Shown: piece after piece, positions 8,596 through 17,046 of the stretch | Position numbering within the stretch: the stretch's first letter is position 1 | Layout: each line of letters opens with the position of its first letter | Assembly (NCBI GenBank): GCA_963923955.1 | Contig: OZ000552.1 | Location: 1 to 64,000, forward strand | DNA from: G963923955 sp963923955 | Lineage (GTDB): Bacteria; Pseudomonadota; Gammaproteobacteria; Eutrophobiales; Eutrophobiaceae | Reading direction: 5' to 3' | Length of the DNA: 64,000 bases | Translations under genes and position numbers: made by a program | Notes under the pieces: model-generated | What the model was told of the DNA's origin: nothing | The model's database searches: none | The model's input: the letters and a program-made list of their open reading frames with translations, nothing else

Positions 8596-9514
8596 AACCG
8601 TAGCGGCCGGTAATATAGTCTTCCGTCATCTTTTGCCTAGGGTTGGTGAACAAGGTGCTGGTGTCGGTGAACTCCACCAGCCCGCCCAGATACATGTAGG
8701 CGGTGTAGTCCGATACCCGCGCGGCCTGTTGCATGTTATGCGTTACGATGACGATGGTATAGTGCTGCTTGAGCTCGTAGATCAACTCTTCCACCTTCAA
8801 GGTGGAGATGGGATCGAGCGCCGAGCAGGGCTCATCAAGCAGCAGTATCTCCGGCTCTATGGCAATGGCGCGCGCGATCACCAGGCGCTGCGCCTGCCCA
8901 CCGGAGAGCCCCAAGGCGTTATCCTGCAGGCGATCCTTGACCTCATCCCACAGCGCTGCACCCTTGAGCGCGCTCTCCACCACGGCATCTAAGGTGCGGC
9001 GATCATTAACCCCCTGGATGCGCAGGCCATAGGCGACATTTTCATAGATCGACTTAGGAAAAGGATTCGGCTTTTGAAACACCATGCCCACGCGGCGGCG
9101 CAGCTCGGCTACATTGACCGACTTGGCGAAGATGTCTTCGTTGTTGATATGGATATGGCCCTCTATGCGCACGGTGTCGATCAGATCATTCATGCGGTTC
9201 AGGCAGCGCAGCAGGGTCGATTTGCCACAACCGCTCGGCCCGATAAAGGCGGTCACGCGCCGATCCGGGATCGTCATGCTGATCCCGTTCAAGGCCTGCT
9301 TCTCGGCATAATAAAGATTGAAATCGCTAATTTTTATGCACGGCTTTTCATCTTCCAGGTCTAATCTGTCAGGCCGTCCGGGTAAGGCGCGCATATCAAG
9401 GGCATGCGTTCGTCCTTCTCCCGCTGCGGCAAGGGCGCGGGTGCCATGATTCTCCAGCTGGTCTATGTCTTCGCTCATCTCATCAACGACTTGCTTAATG
9501 TTGCTCTGCGGCAC
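8594..9514 (-). CDS. pstB: Phosphate ABC transporter ATP-binding protein PstB
   Basis: ATPase subunit of the high-affinity phosphate importer, acting on the cytoplasmic face of PstCA. Walker A GPSGCGKST is at residues 92-100, the signature is LSGGQAQRLVIARA and Walker B is ILLLDEPCSALDP, whose PCSALDP form is characteristic of PstB. The protein has about 58 residues ahead of the ABC domain, longer than in E. coli (257 aa in total), and a shorter start is possible at Met13. It overlaps pstA by about 20 nt, which indicates translational coupling. Confidence 0.96.
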   Translation of the reverse strand: MPQSNIKQVVDEMSEDIDQLENHGTRALAAAGEGRTHALDMRALPGRPDRLDLEDEKPCIKISDFNLYYAEKQALNGISMTIPDRRVTAFIGPSGCGKSTLLRCLNRMNDLIDTVRIEGHIHINNEDIFAKSVNVAELRRRVGMVFQKPNPFPKSIYENVAYGLRIQGVNDRRTLDAVVESALKGAALWDEVKDRLQDNALGLSGGQAQRLVIARAIAIEPEILLLDEPCSALDPISTLKVEELIYELKQHYTIVIVTHNMQQAARVSDYTAYMYLGGLVEFTDTSTLFTNPRQKMTEDYITGRYG

Positions 9515-11165
9515 GATATTTCTCCCGTAGCTTATTGCGTATTCGAATCGCTGCCAAGTTCAGCAGGATAATAATGAGCACCAGCAGGAAGGCGGTGGCA
9601 TATACCAGCGGCCGCGCGGCCTCGACATTCGGGCTTTGAAAGCCGACATCATAGATATGAAAGCCCAGATGCATGAATTTCCTTTCCAGATGAAGATAGG
9701 GAAAATTGCCATCTAGGGCTAAGGACGGGGCCAGCTTGACCACGCCTACTAACATCAAGGGCGCCACTTCCCCGGCGGCGCGGGCCACGGCCAGGATCAG
9801 CCCGGTCATCATGGCTGAGGCCGTCATCGGCAGGACTGTGAGCCACAGTGTCTCGGCTTGAGTCGCGCCCAGGGCCAGGCTACCCTCTCGAATCGCCCTG
9901 GGTACACGCGATAAGCCCTCTTCGGTGGCCACGATCACCACCGGCACGGTCAAGATGGCCAGGGTTAAGGAAGCCCACATCAGGCCGGGGGTGCCGAAGG
10001 TCGGGGTAGGCAGGGCATCGGCAAAGAACAACTCGTCAATGCTGCCGCCTAAAAAATAGACAAAGAAGCCGAGCCCGAATACGCCATAGACAACAGAAGG
10101 CACCCCGGCCAGATTATTCACCGCGATCCGGATCAGACGTGTGACCGGCCCTTGCCTGGCATACTCGCGCAGATACACCGCGGCCACCACGCCAAAGGGC
10201 GTCACCAGCACCGCCATGATCATGACCATCATGACAGTGCCGAAGATGGCCGGGAAGATGCCGCCTTCGGTATTGGCCTCGCGCGGATCAGCGCTCATAA
10301 ATTCCCACAGCTTTGCCAGATAGAACCCTAACTTTTCCATGACAGACATGGCATTAGGCTGATAGGCGCGCACCACCTTGGCAATCTCGATCTCCACTTC
10401 CCGCCCGTCCGCCAGGCGGGCGATGAATTGGCCCTTGCCCAGCTCCTCATACAAGGCCTCCAGCTGGATGATATATTCATCATATTGGCCTTGTAGCTCT
10501 TCGCGCTGCGCAGCGATCTTCTCATAGGGCGCGCGCGCGCTGACATTATCCAGCTTAAGCCCCCTTTCTTTCAGGCGCAGGCGCTCCATTTGGTAGTTGA
10601 TCTTGCCGATGAGATCCTTCTCGATGTGCCGGATCTCGGAGAAGGTCCCCAGGGCCTCATCAATCTTCTCCTGAAACAGCGCCCACAGCGCGCCTTCTGC
10701 ATTGATGGACTCGCCATGCTCTTTCAGCCCCGCCAGGTAGCCATAAAAATTACCCCATTCCAGCCGCTCCACCACCATGAGATCTTCAGGGTAACGCCTA
10801 TCCGATATTCCCAAACCCAAAAGCCAGCGAAAATCCAGGCCGACATAATCGCGATTGCCGGTCTTGATCAGGTAGCGCTTGATGAGCTGCTGCCCCGCCG
10901 GCACCCGCGAATCGCCATCACCTAAGCGGGTGCGCGAGACGAGCTCCTCATCCACAAACTCGCCGATTACACGGCTTGTTGTCCCGTTTTCATCAAGGTA
11001 ATCAAACTCGGCCACCTGCTGCGGCCAGAAATGCCCCAGGCCATTGACAGCAATCAGCACAATGAGGCCGGTGACCATGAGCAGGGAGAGGCTAACCGCA
11101 CCGGCATTGAGCCAGATATAGGGCTCGCCGCTGCGGAACCAGGTTCTTAAATTCTGCATCATCAC
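9495..11165 (-). CDS. pstA: Phosphate ABC transporter permease PstA (long form)
   Basis: Inner-membrane permease subunit. One N-terminal membrane segment (about residues 20-42) is followed by a periplasmic domain of roughly 240 residues with a coiled-coil part (YQMERLRLKERGLKLDNVS), then the six-helix permease core from about residue 300 with the family loop EEGLSRVPRAIREGSLALGA that contacts PstB. At 556 aa it is nearly twice the E. coli protein (296 aa), but this long form is common in Pseudomonas and marine gammaproteobacteria. Its start overlaps the pstC stop in an ATGA. Confidence 0.94.
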   Translation of the reverse strand: MMMQNLRTWFRSGEPYIWLNAGAVSLSLLMVTGLIVLIAVNGLGHFWPQQVAEFDYLDENGTTSRVIGEFVDEELVSRTRLGDGDSRVPAGQQLIKRYLIKTGNRDYVGLDFRWLLGLGISDRRYPEDLMVVERLEWGNFYGYLAGLKEHGESINAEGALWALFQEKIDEALGTFSEIRHIEKDLIGKINYQMERLRLKERGLKLDNVSARAPYEKIAAQREELQGQYDEYIIQLEALYEELGKGQFIARLADGREVEIEIAKVVRAYQPNAMSVMEKLGFYLAKLWEFMSADPREANTEGGIFPAIFGTVMMVMIMAVLVTPFGVVAAVYLREYARQGPVTRLIRIAVNNLAGVPSVVYGVFGLGFFVYFLGGSIDELFFADALPTPTFGTPGLMWASLTLAILTVPVVIVATEEGLSRVPRAIREGSLALGATQAETLWLTVLPMTASAMMTGLILAVARAAGEVAPLMLVGVVKLAPSLALDGNFPYLHLERKFMHLGFHIYDVGFQSPNVEAARPLVYATAFLLVLIIILLNLAAIRIRNKLREKYRAAEQH

Positions 11166-13444
11166 AGGCTGCTGTATTTGACCCGCAGGCGCTGGCGGAT
11201 GACTTCGGCGATGGTATTAAAGAAGAAGGTTACGACGAAGAGCACCAGCCCGGCTAAAAACAAGATCCGATAATGCGTGCTGTCCACTTCGGACTCAGGC
11301 ATTTCTACGGCGATGTTGGCGGATAAGGCGCGGAAGCCTTCAAAGATGTTCATGTCCATGATGGCGGTATTGCCGGTCGCCATCACCACGATCATCGTCT
11401 CCCCCACGGCACGGCCGAGGCCGATCATGATGGCGGAGAAGATGCCGGGGCTGGCGGTTAATAAGACCACCCGAATCATCGTCTGCCAGGGGGTTGCACC
11501 CAGGGCCAGCGAGCCCATGGTCAGGTGCCGGGGGACACCATATACCGCATCTTCGCTAATGGAAAAGATAGTTGGGATCACCGCAAAGCCCATGGCAATG
11601 CCCACCACCAGGGAGTTGCGCTGGTCATAGCTAATGCCCATTTCGTTGCTGATCCACAGCGGCATGTTGCCGGCGAAGAGCCAGATCTCAAGCGGCTGGC
11701 TGATGGAGAAGGAAAAGGCGCAGCTTACTATGACCACAGGCAGCAGCAGCGCCGCCTCCCAGCCGTCGGGAACCTTGTGGCGTATGGATACGGGCAGCAT
11801 CTTCCAGCACCAGGCGGCGAGCAGGATCGCAACCGGCAGCAGGAACACAAATAAAAACAGTCCCGGCATGTTGTTCTCAACAAAGGGGGCAAACCACAGT
11901 CCTGCCAGGAAGCCCAGGATAACGGTCGGCAGCGCCTCCATGATTTCGATGGTCGGCTTGACCATGTTGCGCATCTGCGCAGACATAAAATAGGCCGTGT
12001 ACATAGCGCCCAGTATCGCCATGGGGATGGCAAACAACATGGCATAAAAAGCGGCCTTGAAGGTGCCAAACGCCAAGGGTGTCAAGCTGAACTTGGGTTC
12101 AAAGTCACTGCTGGCGGATGAGGATTGCCAGATATATTCCGGCCTATCGCGGCTCTCATACCAGACCTTGCCCCATAGCGACTGCCAGGAGACCTCCGGG
12201 TGCTCATTGTCGATATGCCAGTATTGCAGCCGACCGCTTGCCGCTTCGATCAAGGCGGCATTGGCCCGCGGCGAGACGGCAATATGGCGCAAAGCATCGT
12301 TGGTGATCTGCGCCAGCTTCACCGTCCGCTGGGCGGTGGTATGATACAGCCCGATATGGCCTTTTGCATCGGCCGCGAGAAAGCCCTTGCGGAAATACTC
12401 CGGCGCAAGGGCGGTGATCGCCGCATCTTGGGCATCAAAGAAACGGATCTTCTCCAGCGTGTAGCGGTTATCCGCATCCCGGACCGGGAACCACTGCGCG
12501 ATCTGTCCGCGGGAATCGCCCACCAGTATAGAAATGCCGCCACTGAGAAAGGCCAAGCTGCTTATCTCCACACCTTCCGGCACGGCCCGTACCCGCTGCA
12601 CCAGGCGCGGCGCGGCCTTATCACTGATGTCGTAATAATGGATCTGCCCTGCAGCATCCGCGAAGTACAATTCCCGCTGCTCCACATCCAGGATCAGTTG
12701 CCTTATCTCGGCGTCCACGGCAATAGTGCTCTCGGTGCGGATTATTTCTACCTCTTCGCTGAACAGGGACTCTTGCCGGTAGAAGTTTGTTAATACGATC
12801 TGCTGATCTTCGGTCAGGGCGGCGACGGTGCTCTGCTCATCATCGGATTGTCCCGCAATCAGTCTTATCGGTCGGCCATTCTCAGCAAGCGGGATGGGGT
12901 CCGGCCCCAGCGGAAAGCGGATCGAGGGGCTAATCAAGCGTTCATCATTGGGATAAGATACCTCGTATCGGGCCTGGGCCATCAGCATGGCGCCGTCTGA
13001 GAGGCCCAAGGTAAAGGTGTACTGTGCCGCATCGCCCATGCCGTAGGCGGATATTTGCGCCGGCCTATCTTTGAGCAGCCATTCTTCATAGACCGGGCGC
13101 CCATCGCCGGCCTTAAAAAAGACCGCGCGCCCATCTTGGCTAATTCGAAGACCGATCTCACGCTGTTCTTCCAGCGCATAATGGATGGTTTCTGCGCCCG
13201 CACCGCCGGGCAAGGCATATTCGGACACCATCTCCATATCCGCCGGTTTGAACATCGGCAGCACCACGTATAACAGATACAGCGCGATTAACAGGATGGC
13301 GACAATCACGCTGATGCCGCCGAAGGCCATCAAATAGCGCGTAGCAAGATCCTTAAGCCCGCGCAGGCGGCGATGTCTGGCGGCAGCCGGGGAGCTGAAA
13401 TCCGCGCTGAGGGAATCGGCGGCGTGAGTCTGAATGTCGGCCAT
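11162..13444 (-). CDS. pstC: Phosphate ABC transporter permease PstC (long form)
   Basis: Inner-membrane permease partner of PstA. After a membrane segment near residues 37-60 comes a large periplasmic insertion of about 400 residues with repeated beta-rich segments (for example VEISSLAFLSGGISILVGDS), then the permease helices with the motif GVPRHLTMGSLALGATPWQT. The 760-aa size matches the long PstC class that occurs together with long PstA; the role of the insertion is not known to me. A rho-independent terminator separates it from pstS upstream, so expression probably depends on read-through or a second promoter. Confidence 0.93.
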   Translation of the reverse strand: MADIQTHAADSLSADFSSPAAARHRRLRGLKDLATRYLMAFGGISVIVAILLIALYLLYVVLPMFKPADMEMVSEYALPGGAGAETIHYALEEQREIGLRISQDGRAVFFKAGDGRPVYEEWLLKDRPAQISAYGMGDAAQYTFTLGLSDGAMLMAQARYEVSYPNDERLISPSIRFPLGPDPIPLAENGRPIRLIAGQSDDEQSTVAALTEDQQIVLTNFYRQESLFSEEVEIIRTESTIAVDAEIRQLILDVEQRELYFADAAGQIHYYDISDKAAPRLVQRVRAVPEGVEISSLAFLSGGISILVGDSRGQIAQWFPVRDADNRYTLEKIRFFDAQDAAITALAPEYFRKGFLAADAKGHIGLYHTTAQRTVKLAQITNDALRHIAVSPRANAALIEAASGRLQYWHIDNEHPEVSWQSLWGKVWYESRDRPEYIWQSSSASSDFEPKFSLTPLAFGTFKAAFYAMLFAIPMAILGAMYTAYFMSAQMRNMVKPTIEIMEALPTVILGFLAGLWFAPFVENNMPGLFLFVFLLPVAILLAAWCWKMLPVSIRHKVPDGWEAALLLPVVIVSCAFSFSISQPLEIWLFAGNMPLWISNEMGISYDQRNSLVVGIAMGFAVIPTIFSISEDAVYGVPRHLTMGSLALGATPWQTMIRVVLLTASPGIFSAIMIGLGRAVGETMIVVMATGNTAIMDMNIFEGFRALSANIAVEMPESEVDSTHYRILFLAGLVLFVVTFFFNTIAEVIRQRLRVKYSSL

Positions 13445-13511
13445 GGGTTTTAAGTCTAAGGGCCAATTATGACAATATGGTTAAACTCATATAATACCAA
13501 CCGCCCACGCA

Positions 13512-13543
13512 CAAACAAAAAGCCCCGCTATGTAGGCGGGGCT
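13512..13543 (-). terminator. Intrinsic terminator after pstS
   Basis: On the minus strand an 8-bp perfect stem (AGCCCCGC/GCGGGGCT, 13521-13543) with a 7-nt loop is followed by TTTTGTTTGT. It lies just beyond the pstS stop and before pstC. A terminator or attenuator here would make the binding protein far more abundant than the membrane subunits, as in many ABC importers. Confidence 0.8.
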
Positions 13544-13597
13544 GTATTTATGAAGATATTTAAGGGGGAGAAAAATACCTTCCAGCGCTGTTTTAAT

Positions 13598-14590
13598 TTA
13601 GTTACTTGCCACGTTTGCCCCGCCGGATATCTTGGCCAACTGATCCGCGGCCGCCTTGGCAGGCAAGGGGATGTAGCCGTCTTTTACCACCACCAACTGC
13701 CCGGTCTTGGATAGGATCATCTTCACGAATTCCGTCTCCAGCGGGGACATGGGCTTATTCGGATGCTTGTTCACATAAACATATAAGAAGCGCGCCAATG
13801 GATAGCTGCCAGCAACGGCGGTATCCGGCGTGGCCGCAATAAAGTCGCTGCCTTTCTTGCTCAGCGGTACCGCACGGACACCGGAGGTCTTATAACCGAT
13901 GCCGGAGTAACCAATGCCATTGATAGACTTGGTCACGCCCTGCACGACTGAGGCCGAGCCCGGCTGCTCATTGACATTGTTTTTGAAGTCTCCCTTGCAC
14001 AGCGCCTTCTTCTTGAAGTAGCCATAGGTGCCGGACACTGAATTACGGCCATAGAGCTGCACCGGACGATTGGCCCAGGCAGCGCTCAGACCCAGCTGCC
14101 CCCACTTGCTAATGTCTTCCGCATGACCACACTTGCGGGTCGCCGAGAAGATCGCATCCACCTGGGGAATGCTTAAACCCTTGATCGGATTATCCTTATT
14201 CACATAGACCGCCAGGGCATCGATCGCCACGCCGATGGGGGTGGGCTTATAACCGTGCTTGGTTTCAAAGGCGGCCAATTCCTTGTCCTTCATCTTGCGG
14301 CTCATCGGGCCGAAGTTGGAAGTGCCCTCGGTCAGTGCCGGCGGGGCGGTGGATGAACCGGCGGCCTGGATCTGCACGTTCACATTGGGATAAAGTTTCT
14401 TGAACTCTTCCGCCCACAGCGTCATCAGGTTGGCCAAGGTATCGGAGCCGACACTGATCACAGCGCCGGACACCCCACTGGCCTTGGCATAATCAGCCAG
14501 ATTGCTGTCCAGTTTGTCATCTGCTGTGGCCGAGAAGGACAGCAGCACTGTAAGCAGAAAACCGGTTATAGATAATCGTTGTTTTTTCAT
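13598..14590 (-). CDS. pstS: Periplasmic phosphate-binding protein PstS
   Basis: Captures phosphate in the periplasm and passes it to PstCA. A signal peptide is evident (MKKQRL, then a hydrophobic run ending near SATA/DD). Mature-protein motifs include SVGSDTLANLMTLWAEEFKK, the phosphate-contacting AAGSSTAPPALTEGTSNFGP (residues about 70-90) and GRNSVSGTYGYFKKKAL. I chose the ATG at 14590 because it follows AGGAGAG at the right distance and starts the signal peptide; the frame stays open about 37 codons further, but that part does not resemble PstS and overlaps the Pho boxes. The protein is 330 aa. Confidence 0.96.
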   Translation of the reverse strand: MKKQRLSITGFLLTVLLSFSATADDKLDSNLADYAKASGVSGAVISVGSDTLANLMTLWAEEFKKLYPNVNVQIQAAGSSTAPPALTEGTSNFGPMSRKMKDKELAAFETKHGYKPTPIGVAIDALAVYVNKDNPIKGLSIPQVDAIFSATRKCGHAEDISKWGQLGLSAAWANRPVQLYGRNSVSGTYGYFKKKALCKGDFKNNVNEQPGSASVVQGVTKSINGIGYSGIGYKTSGVRAVPLSKKGSDFIAATPDTAVAGSYPLARFLYVYVNKHPNKPMSPLETEFVKMILSKTGQLVVVKDGYIPLPAKAAADQLAKISGGANVASN

Positions 14591-14644
14591 GATCTTAAGC
14601 TCTCCTAAAAGTAGTAAATTGTGCCTGGAAACTAAAACATCAGG

Positions 14645-14701
14645 ACTATAGCGGACAAGGGATGACATCCATATTAAAAAAATATGACAGTTATAAGACA
14701 A
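14645..14701 (-). promoter_or_regulatory. Pho-box array and -10 of pstS
   Basis: On the minus strand, 7-bp half-sites follow each other every 11 bp: TTGTCTT (14695-14701), CTGTCAT (14684-14690), TTTTAAT (14673-14679) and ATGTCAT (14662-14668). Exactly 11 nt further on is TATAGT (14645-14650), a good -10. This matches the E. coli Pho promoter plan, in which PhoB occupies CTGTCAT-type repeats in place of a -35 element. Transcription would start about 50 nt before the pstS ATG. The outermost half-site lies just outside the phoR stop (14717). Confidence 0.85.
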
Positions 14702-14716
14702 GGCACTTTGCCTGTA

Positions 14717-16057
14717 TCATCCTGATAGCCGCAGCCCTTCTGTTGCGGCCGGACGGATGATGCGCTGAGCGGGAAAACGGCAGCGAAAGGTGCTGCCCAC
14801 GCCCGGCTCGCTCTCTATCTCCAGCACCGCATTGTGGCGGGCCAGGGCGTGCTTGACGATGGCCAGACCCAGCCCGGTGCCGCCCTTCTCACGGGAACGG
14901 CCGGCATCGGCCCGGTAAAAGCGCTCGGTCAGGCGCGGAATATGCTCTGCGGCGATGCCTTCTCCGGAGTCCCGGACGGCAAGGTGTGCGCCCTCCTCAT
15001 CCTGTTGCCAGCTGATATGGACAGCACTCCCCGCCGGCGTGTATTGCACCGCATTAAAGACAATGTTGGAAAAGGCACTGTACATGTCGCGCTGGTTGCC
15101 ACGTAAGCAGAGTTCCTGATCAAGCTCTAAGGAAATGCGGTGTTGCTTCTCGCCACTCAAGGTCTGCGCCTCACTGCATACACCGGCCAGCAACTCTGCC
15201 ATGTTGATCTCTCCATCCAGCCCTTCATCATTCGCACTTTCCAGGCTCGATAATTGCAGCAGATCATCGATTAAGCGCTCCATCCGGCCCGCCTGCACCC
15301 GCATCTGGGAAAGCGGGGCCTGCCAGGCCGGTGGACAGCCGTCCGTAGTTTCATCAAAGACTTCCAAGTAGCCGGCAATCACGGTCAGGGGCGAGCGCAG
15401 TTCATGGGATGCATTGGCGATAAAGTCCTTGCGCATCTTGTTAATGCGCTCCAACTCGGTGATATCCCTGGCAACCAGCAGCAGGTGCCGCTCGCCATAG
15501 CCCTGCACCCGGATCTCCACGGATAGCTGCTGGTTGACCGGCGAGCTGAGTACCAAGACCTTTGCATCCGCCGGGTCCTGTTGTTTGCGGCGGATAAACG
15601 CCGCCATGTCCGGATGACGGATGAGATTGGCTAAGCGCTGTCCGGAATCCTGCGGCCAATGCACGCCAAGATAGCGCGCCGCCAAATCATTCGCCCATGC
15701 AATATTCCCGCCTTCGTTTAATACGACAATGGCGTCCGGCAGCGCCGCGGTGGCCTCTTGGAAGCGGCTCAAGAAATCGGACAGCCGGCCCTCACGCTGG
15801 CGATAATGCGAACGCAGCAATTCAAACTCCCTGACCAGATCATTGATGATCCCCGGCAGATCGGAAAGCTTATCTTCCGCCCCGTGCCGGATAAAATTGA
15901 GAAAGCCGCACAGCGCCCGGTAGTAGCAGATAAGAAATACCAAGGTAGCGACAAACAGGCAGAAAAACACCTGGCCGCTGGCCAGGCCGACAGGCAGGGC
16001 AAGCCCCAGGCAGAGCGCCAGGCGTTGAATGTCAGGTTTATTTGCGGGGGACACCAT
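14717..16057 (-). CDS. phoR: Phosphate regulon sensor histidine kinase PhoR
   Basis: Inner-membrane sensor that phosphorylates PhoB when phosphate is short. Two close hydrophobic segments (residues about 13-28 and 31-47) leave almost no periplasmic loop, as in E. coli PhoR. A linker and PAS domain follow (about 100-200), then the dimerisation domain with phospho-acceptor His218 (FIANASHELRSPLTV) and the ATPase domain with N box NIVFNAVQYTP, G1 DSGEGIA and G2 GTGLGLAIVKH. The gene lies 9 nt from the phoB stop, so the two form one operon. Confidence 0.95.
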   Translation of the reverse strand: MVSPANKPDIQRLALCLGLALPVGLASGQVFFCLFVATLVFLICYYRALCGFLNFIRHGAEDKLSDLPGIINDLVREFELLRSHYRQREGRLSDFLSRFQEATAALPDAIVVLNEGGNIAWANDLAARYLGVHWPQDSGQRLANLIRHPDMAAFIRRKQQDPADAKVLVLSSPVNQQLSVEIRVQGYGERHLLLVARDITELERINKMRKDFIANASHELRSPLTVIAGYLEVFDETTDGCPPAWQAPLSQMRVQAGRMERLIDDLLQLSSLESANDEGLDGEINMAELLAGVCSEAQTLSGEKQHRISLELDQELCLRGNQRDMYSAFSNIVFNAVQYTPAGSAVHISWQQDEEGAHLAVRDSGEGIAAEHIPRLTERFYRADAGRSREKGGTGLGLAIVKHALARHNAVLEIESEPGVGSTFRCRFPAQRIIRPAATEGLRLSG

Positions 16058-16066
16058 CGCTGAATA

Positions 16067-16753
16067 CTATCGCCTTGAAAAACGATAGCCCACACTGCGC
16101 ACGGTCTGGATGAAGCGATCGTATTGATATGGTGCCAGGGTCTTGCGCAGACGGCGGATATGCACATCCACGGTGCGCTCTTCGACAAAGACATGCCGGC
16201 CCCAGACCTGATCCAGTAATTGCGCGCGGCTATAGACGCGCTCCGGGTGGGTAATGAAGAAATGCAGCAGGCGAAACTCGGTCGGGCTGATGTTTATCGT
16301 CTCCTCATCGGCCGTCACCCGGAAAGTCTCCGCATCCAGCACCAGCCCCTCCACGGAGACACTGCCCGCGGTCTTGTCATCCGCCGTGCGGCGCATGAGC
16401 GCGCGAATCCTGGCCAGTAACTCCTTGCTGGAAAAAGGCTTGGTCACATAGTCATCAGCGCCTGTATCCAGCGCGCGCACCTTGTCCGCCTCCTCTCCTC
16501 GTGCGGTGAGCATAATAATAGGAATGTCTTTCGTCGCCGGGTTACTGCGCACCCGGCGCGCATAGTCCACCCCGCTCATACCGGGCAGCATCCAATCGAG
16601 TAAAATAAGATCTGGCCGTTGTTCGGATAGCAAGGCATTTGCCTGTTGTACATTCCCGGCTTCCACAAACTCATAGCCCTCCTTCATCAGGGTATAACCC
16701 AGCATCTCGCGTATCGCCGCTTCGTCTTCAACGATGAAGATCTTGCCTTTCAT
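16067..16753 (-). CDS. phoB: Phosphate regulon response regulator PhoB
   Basis: OmpR-type transcription factor that binds Pho boxes once phosphorylated. The receiver domain has the acidic pair near residues 10-11, phospho-acceptor Asp53 (LLDWMLPGMSG) and the conserved Thr and Lys in MLTARG and YVTKPF. The winged-helix domain ends with the recognition helix in VEERTVDVHIRRLRKTL. I prefer the ATG at 16753 (MKGKIFIVEDE, 228 aa) to one 24 nt upstream, because the expected -10 at 16784-16789 would leave the upstream ATG almost on the transcription start. It heads the phoBR operon and is divergent from the porin gene. Confidence 0.95.
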   Translation of the reverse strand: MKGKIFIVEDEAAIREMLGYTLMKEGYEFVEAGNVQQANALLSEQRPDLILLDWMLPGMSGVDYARRVRSNPATKDIPIIMLTARGEEADKVRALDTGADDYVTKPFSSKELLARIRALMRRTADDKTAGSVSVEGLVLDAETFRVTADEETINISPTEFRLLHFFITHPERVYSRAQLLDQVWGRHVFVEERTVDVHIRRLRKTLAPYQYDRFIQTVRSVGYRFSRR

Positions 16754-16783
16754 AGCTTCGATCCGAGCCTCTAGCATGGTGGG

Positions 16784-16818
16784 GATTGAACACGAATAAT
16801 ATTACAGCTTGATGACAA
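16784..16818 (-). promoter_or_regulatory. Pho box and -10 of phoB (autoregulation)
   Basis: On the minus strand TTGTCAT-CAAG-CTGTAAT (16801-16818) matches the Pho-box plan of two 7-mers spaced by 4 nt. Eleven nt downstream is TTCAAT (16784-16789), which fits 4 of 6 positions of a -10. This predicts positive autoregulation of phoBR by PhoB, as in E. coli. Confidence 0.7.
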
Positions 16819-16879
16819 TGAATAGCCAATCACTTCCGGCCAGGCCATTGCGACATGGGCAAAATCTAAACCACCCTGG

Positions 16880-16957
16880 CCGTCATCTTAGGGTCACATT
16901 TTTTTAACCGCTTTGTCATAAAAAAGTCATCCTGGCTTAATAGACGCGCCCTATCTT
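16880..16957 (+). promoter_or_regulatory. Tandem Pho boxes of the porin gene
   Basis: Two boxes, CCGTCAT-CTTA-GGGTCAC (16880-16897) and TTGTCAT-AAAA-AAGTCAT (16913-16930), are exactly 33 bp apart, so all half-sites lie on one face of the helix. Weaker half-sites in the same 11-bp register are TTTTAAC (16902) and GCTTAAT (16935). A possible -10, TATCTT (16952-16957), follows the last of these by 10 nt. The array predicts strong induction of the porin by phosphate starvation. Confidence 0.75.
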
Positions 16958-17046
16958 TGCTTGTGCTGAAAGCTCGCTGATAAGGTGAGGATAAGGCATG
17001 TTTTTTTATCTATTCTTGATAAGAATTTTTTGAAGGAGAACATATC

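Noticed and set aside
13469..13714. 81-codon open frame over the pstS-pstC gap
   Set aside because: It contains the pstS terminator and runs antisense into pstS.
14591..14701. 37-codon N-terminal extension of pstS
   Set aside because: It runs through the Pho boxes and the -10, and the ATG at 14590 has a good ribosome site and starts the signal peptide.
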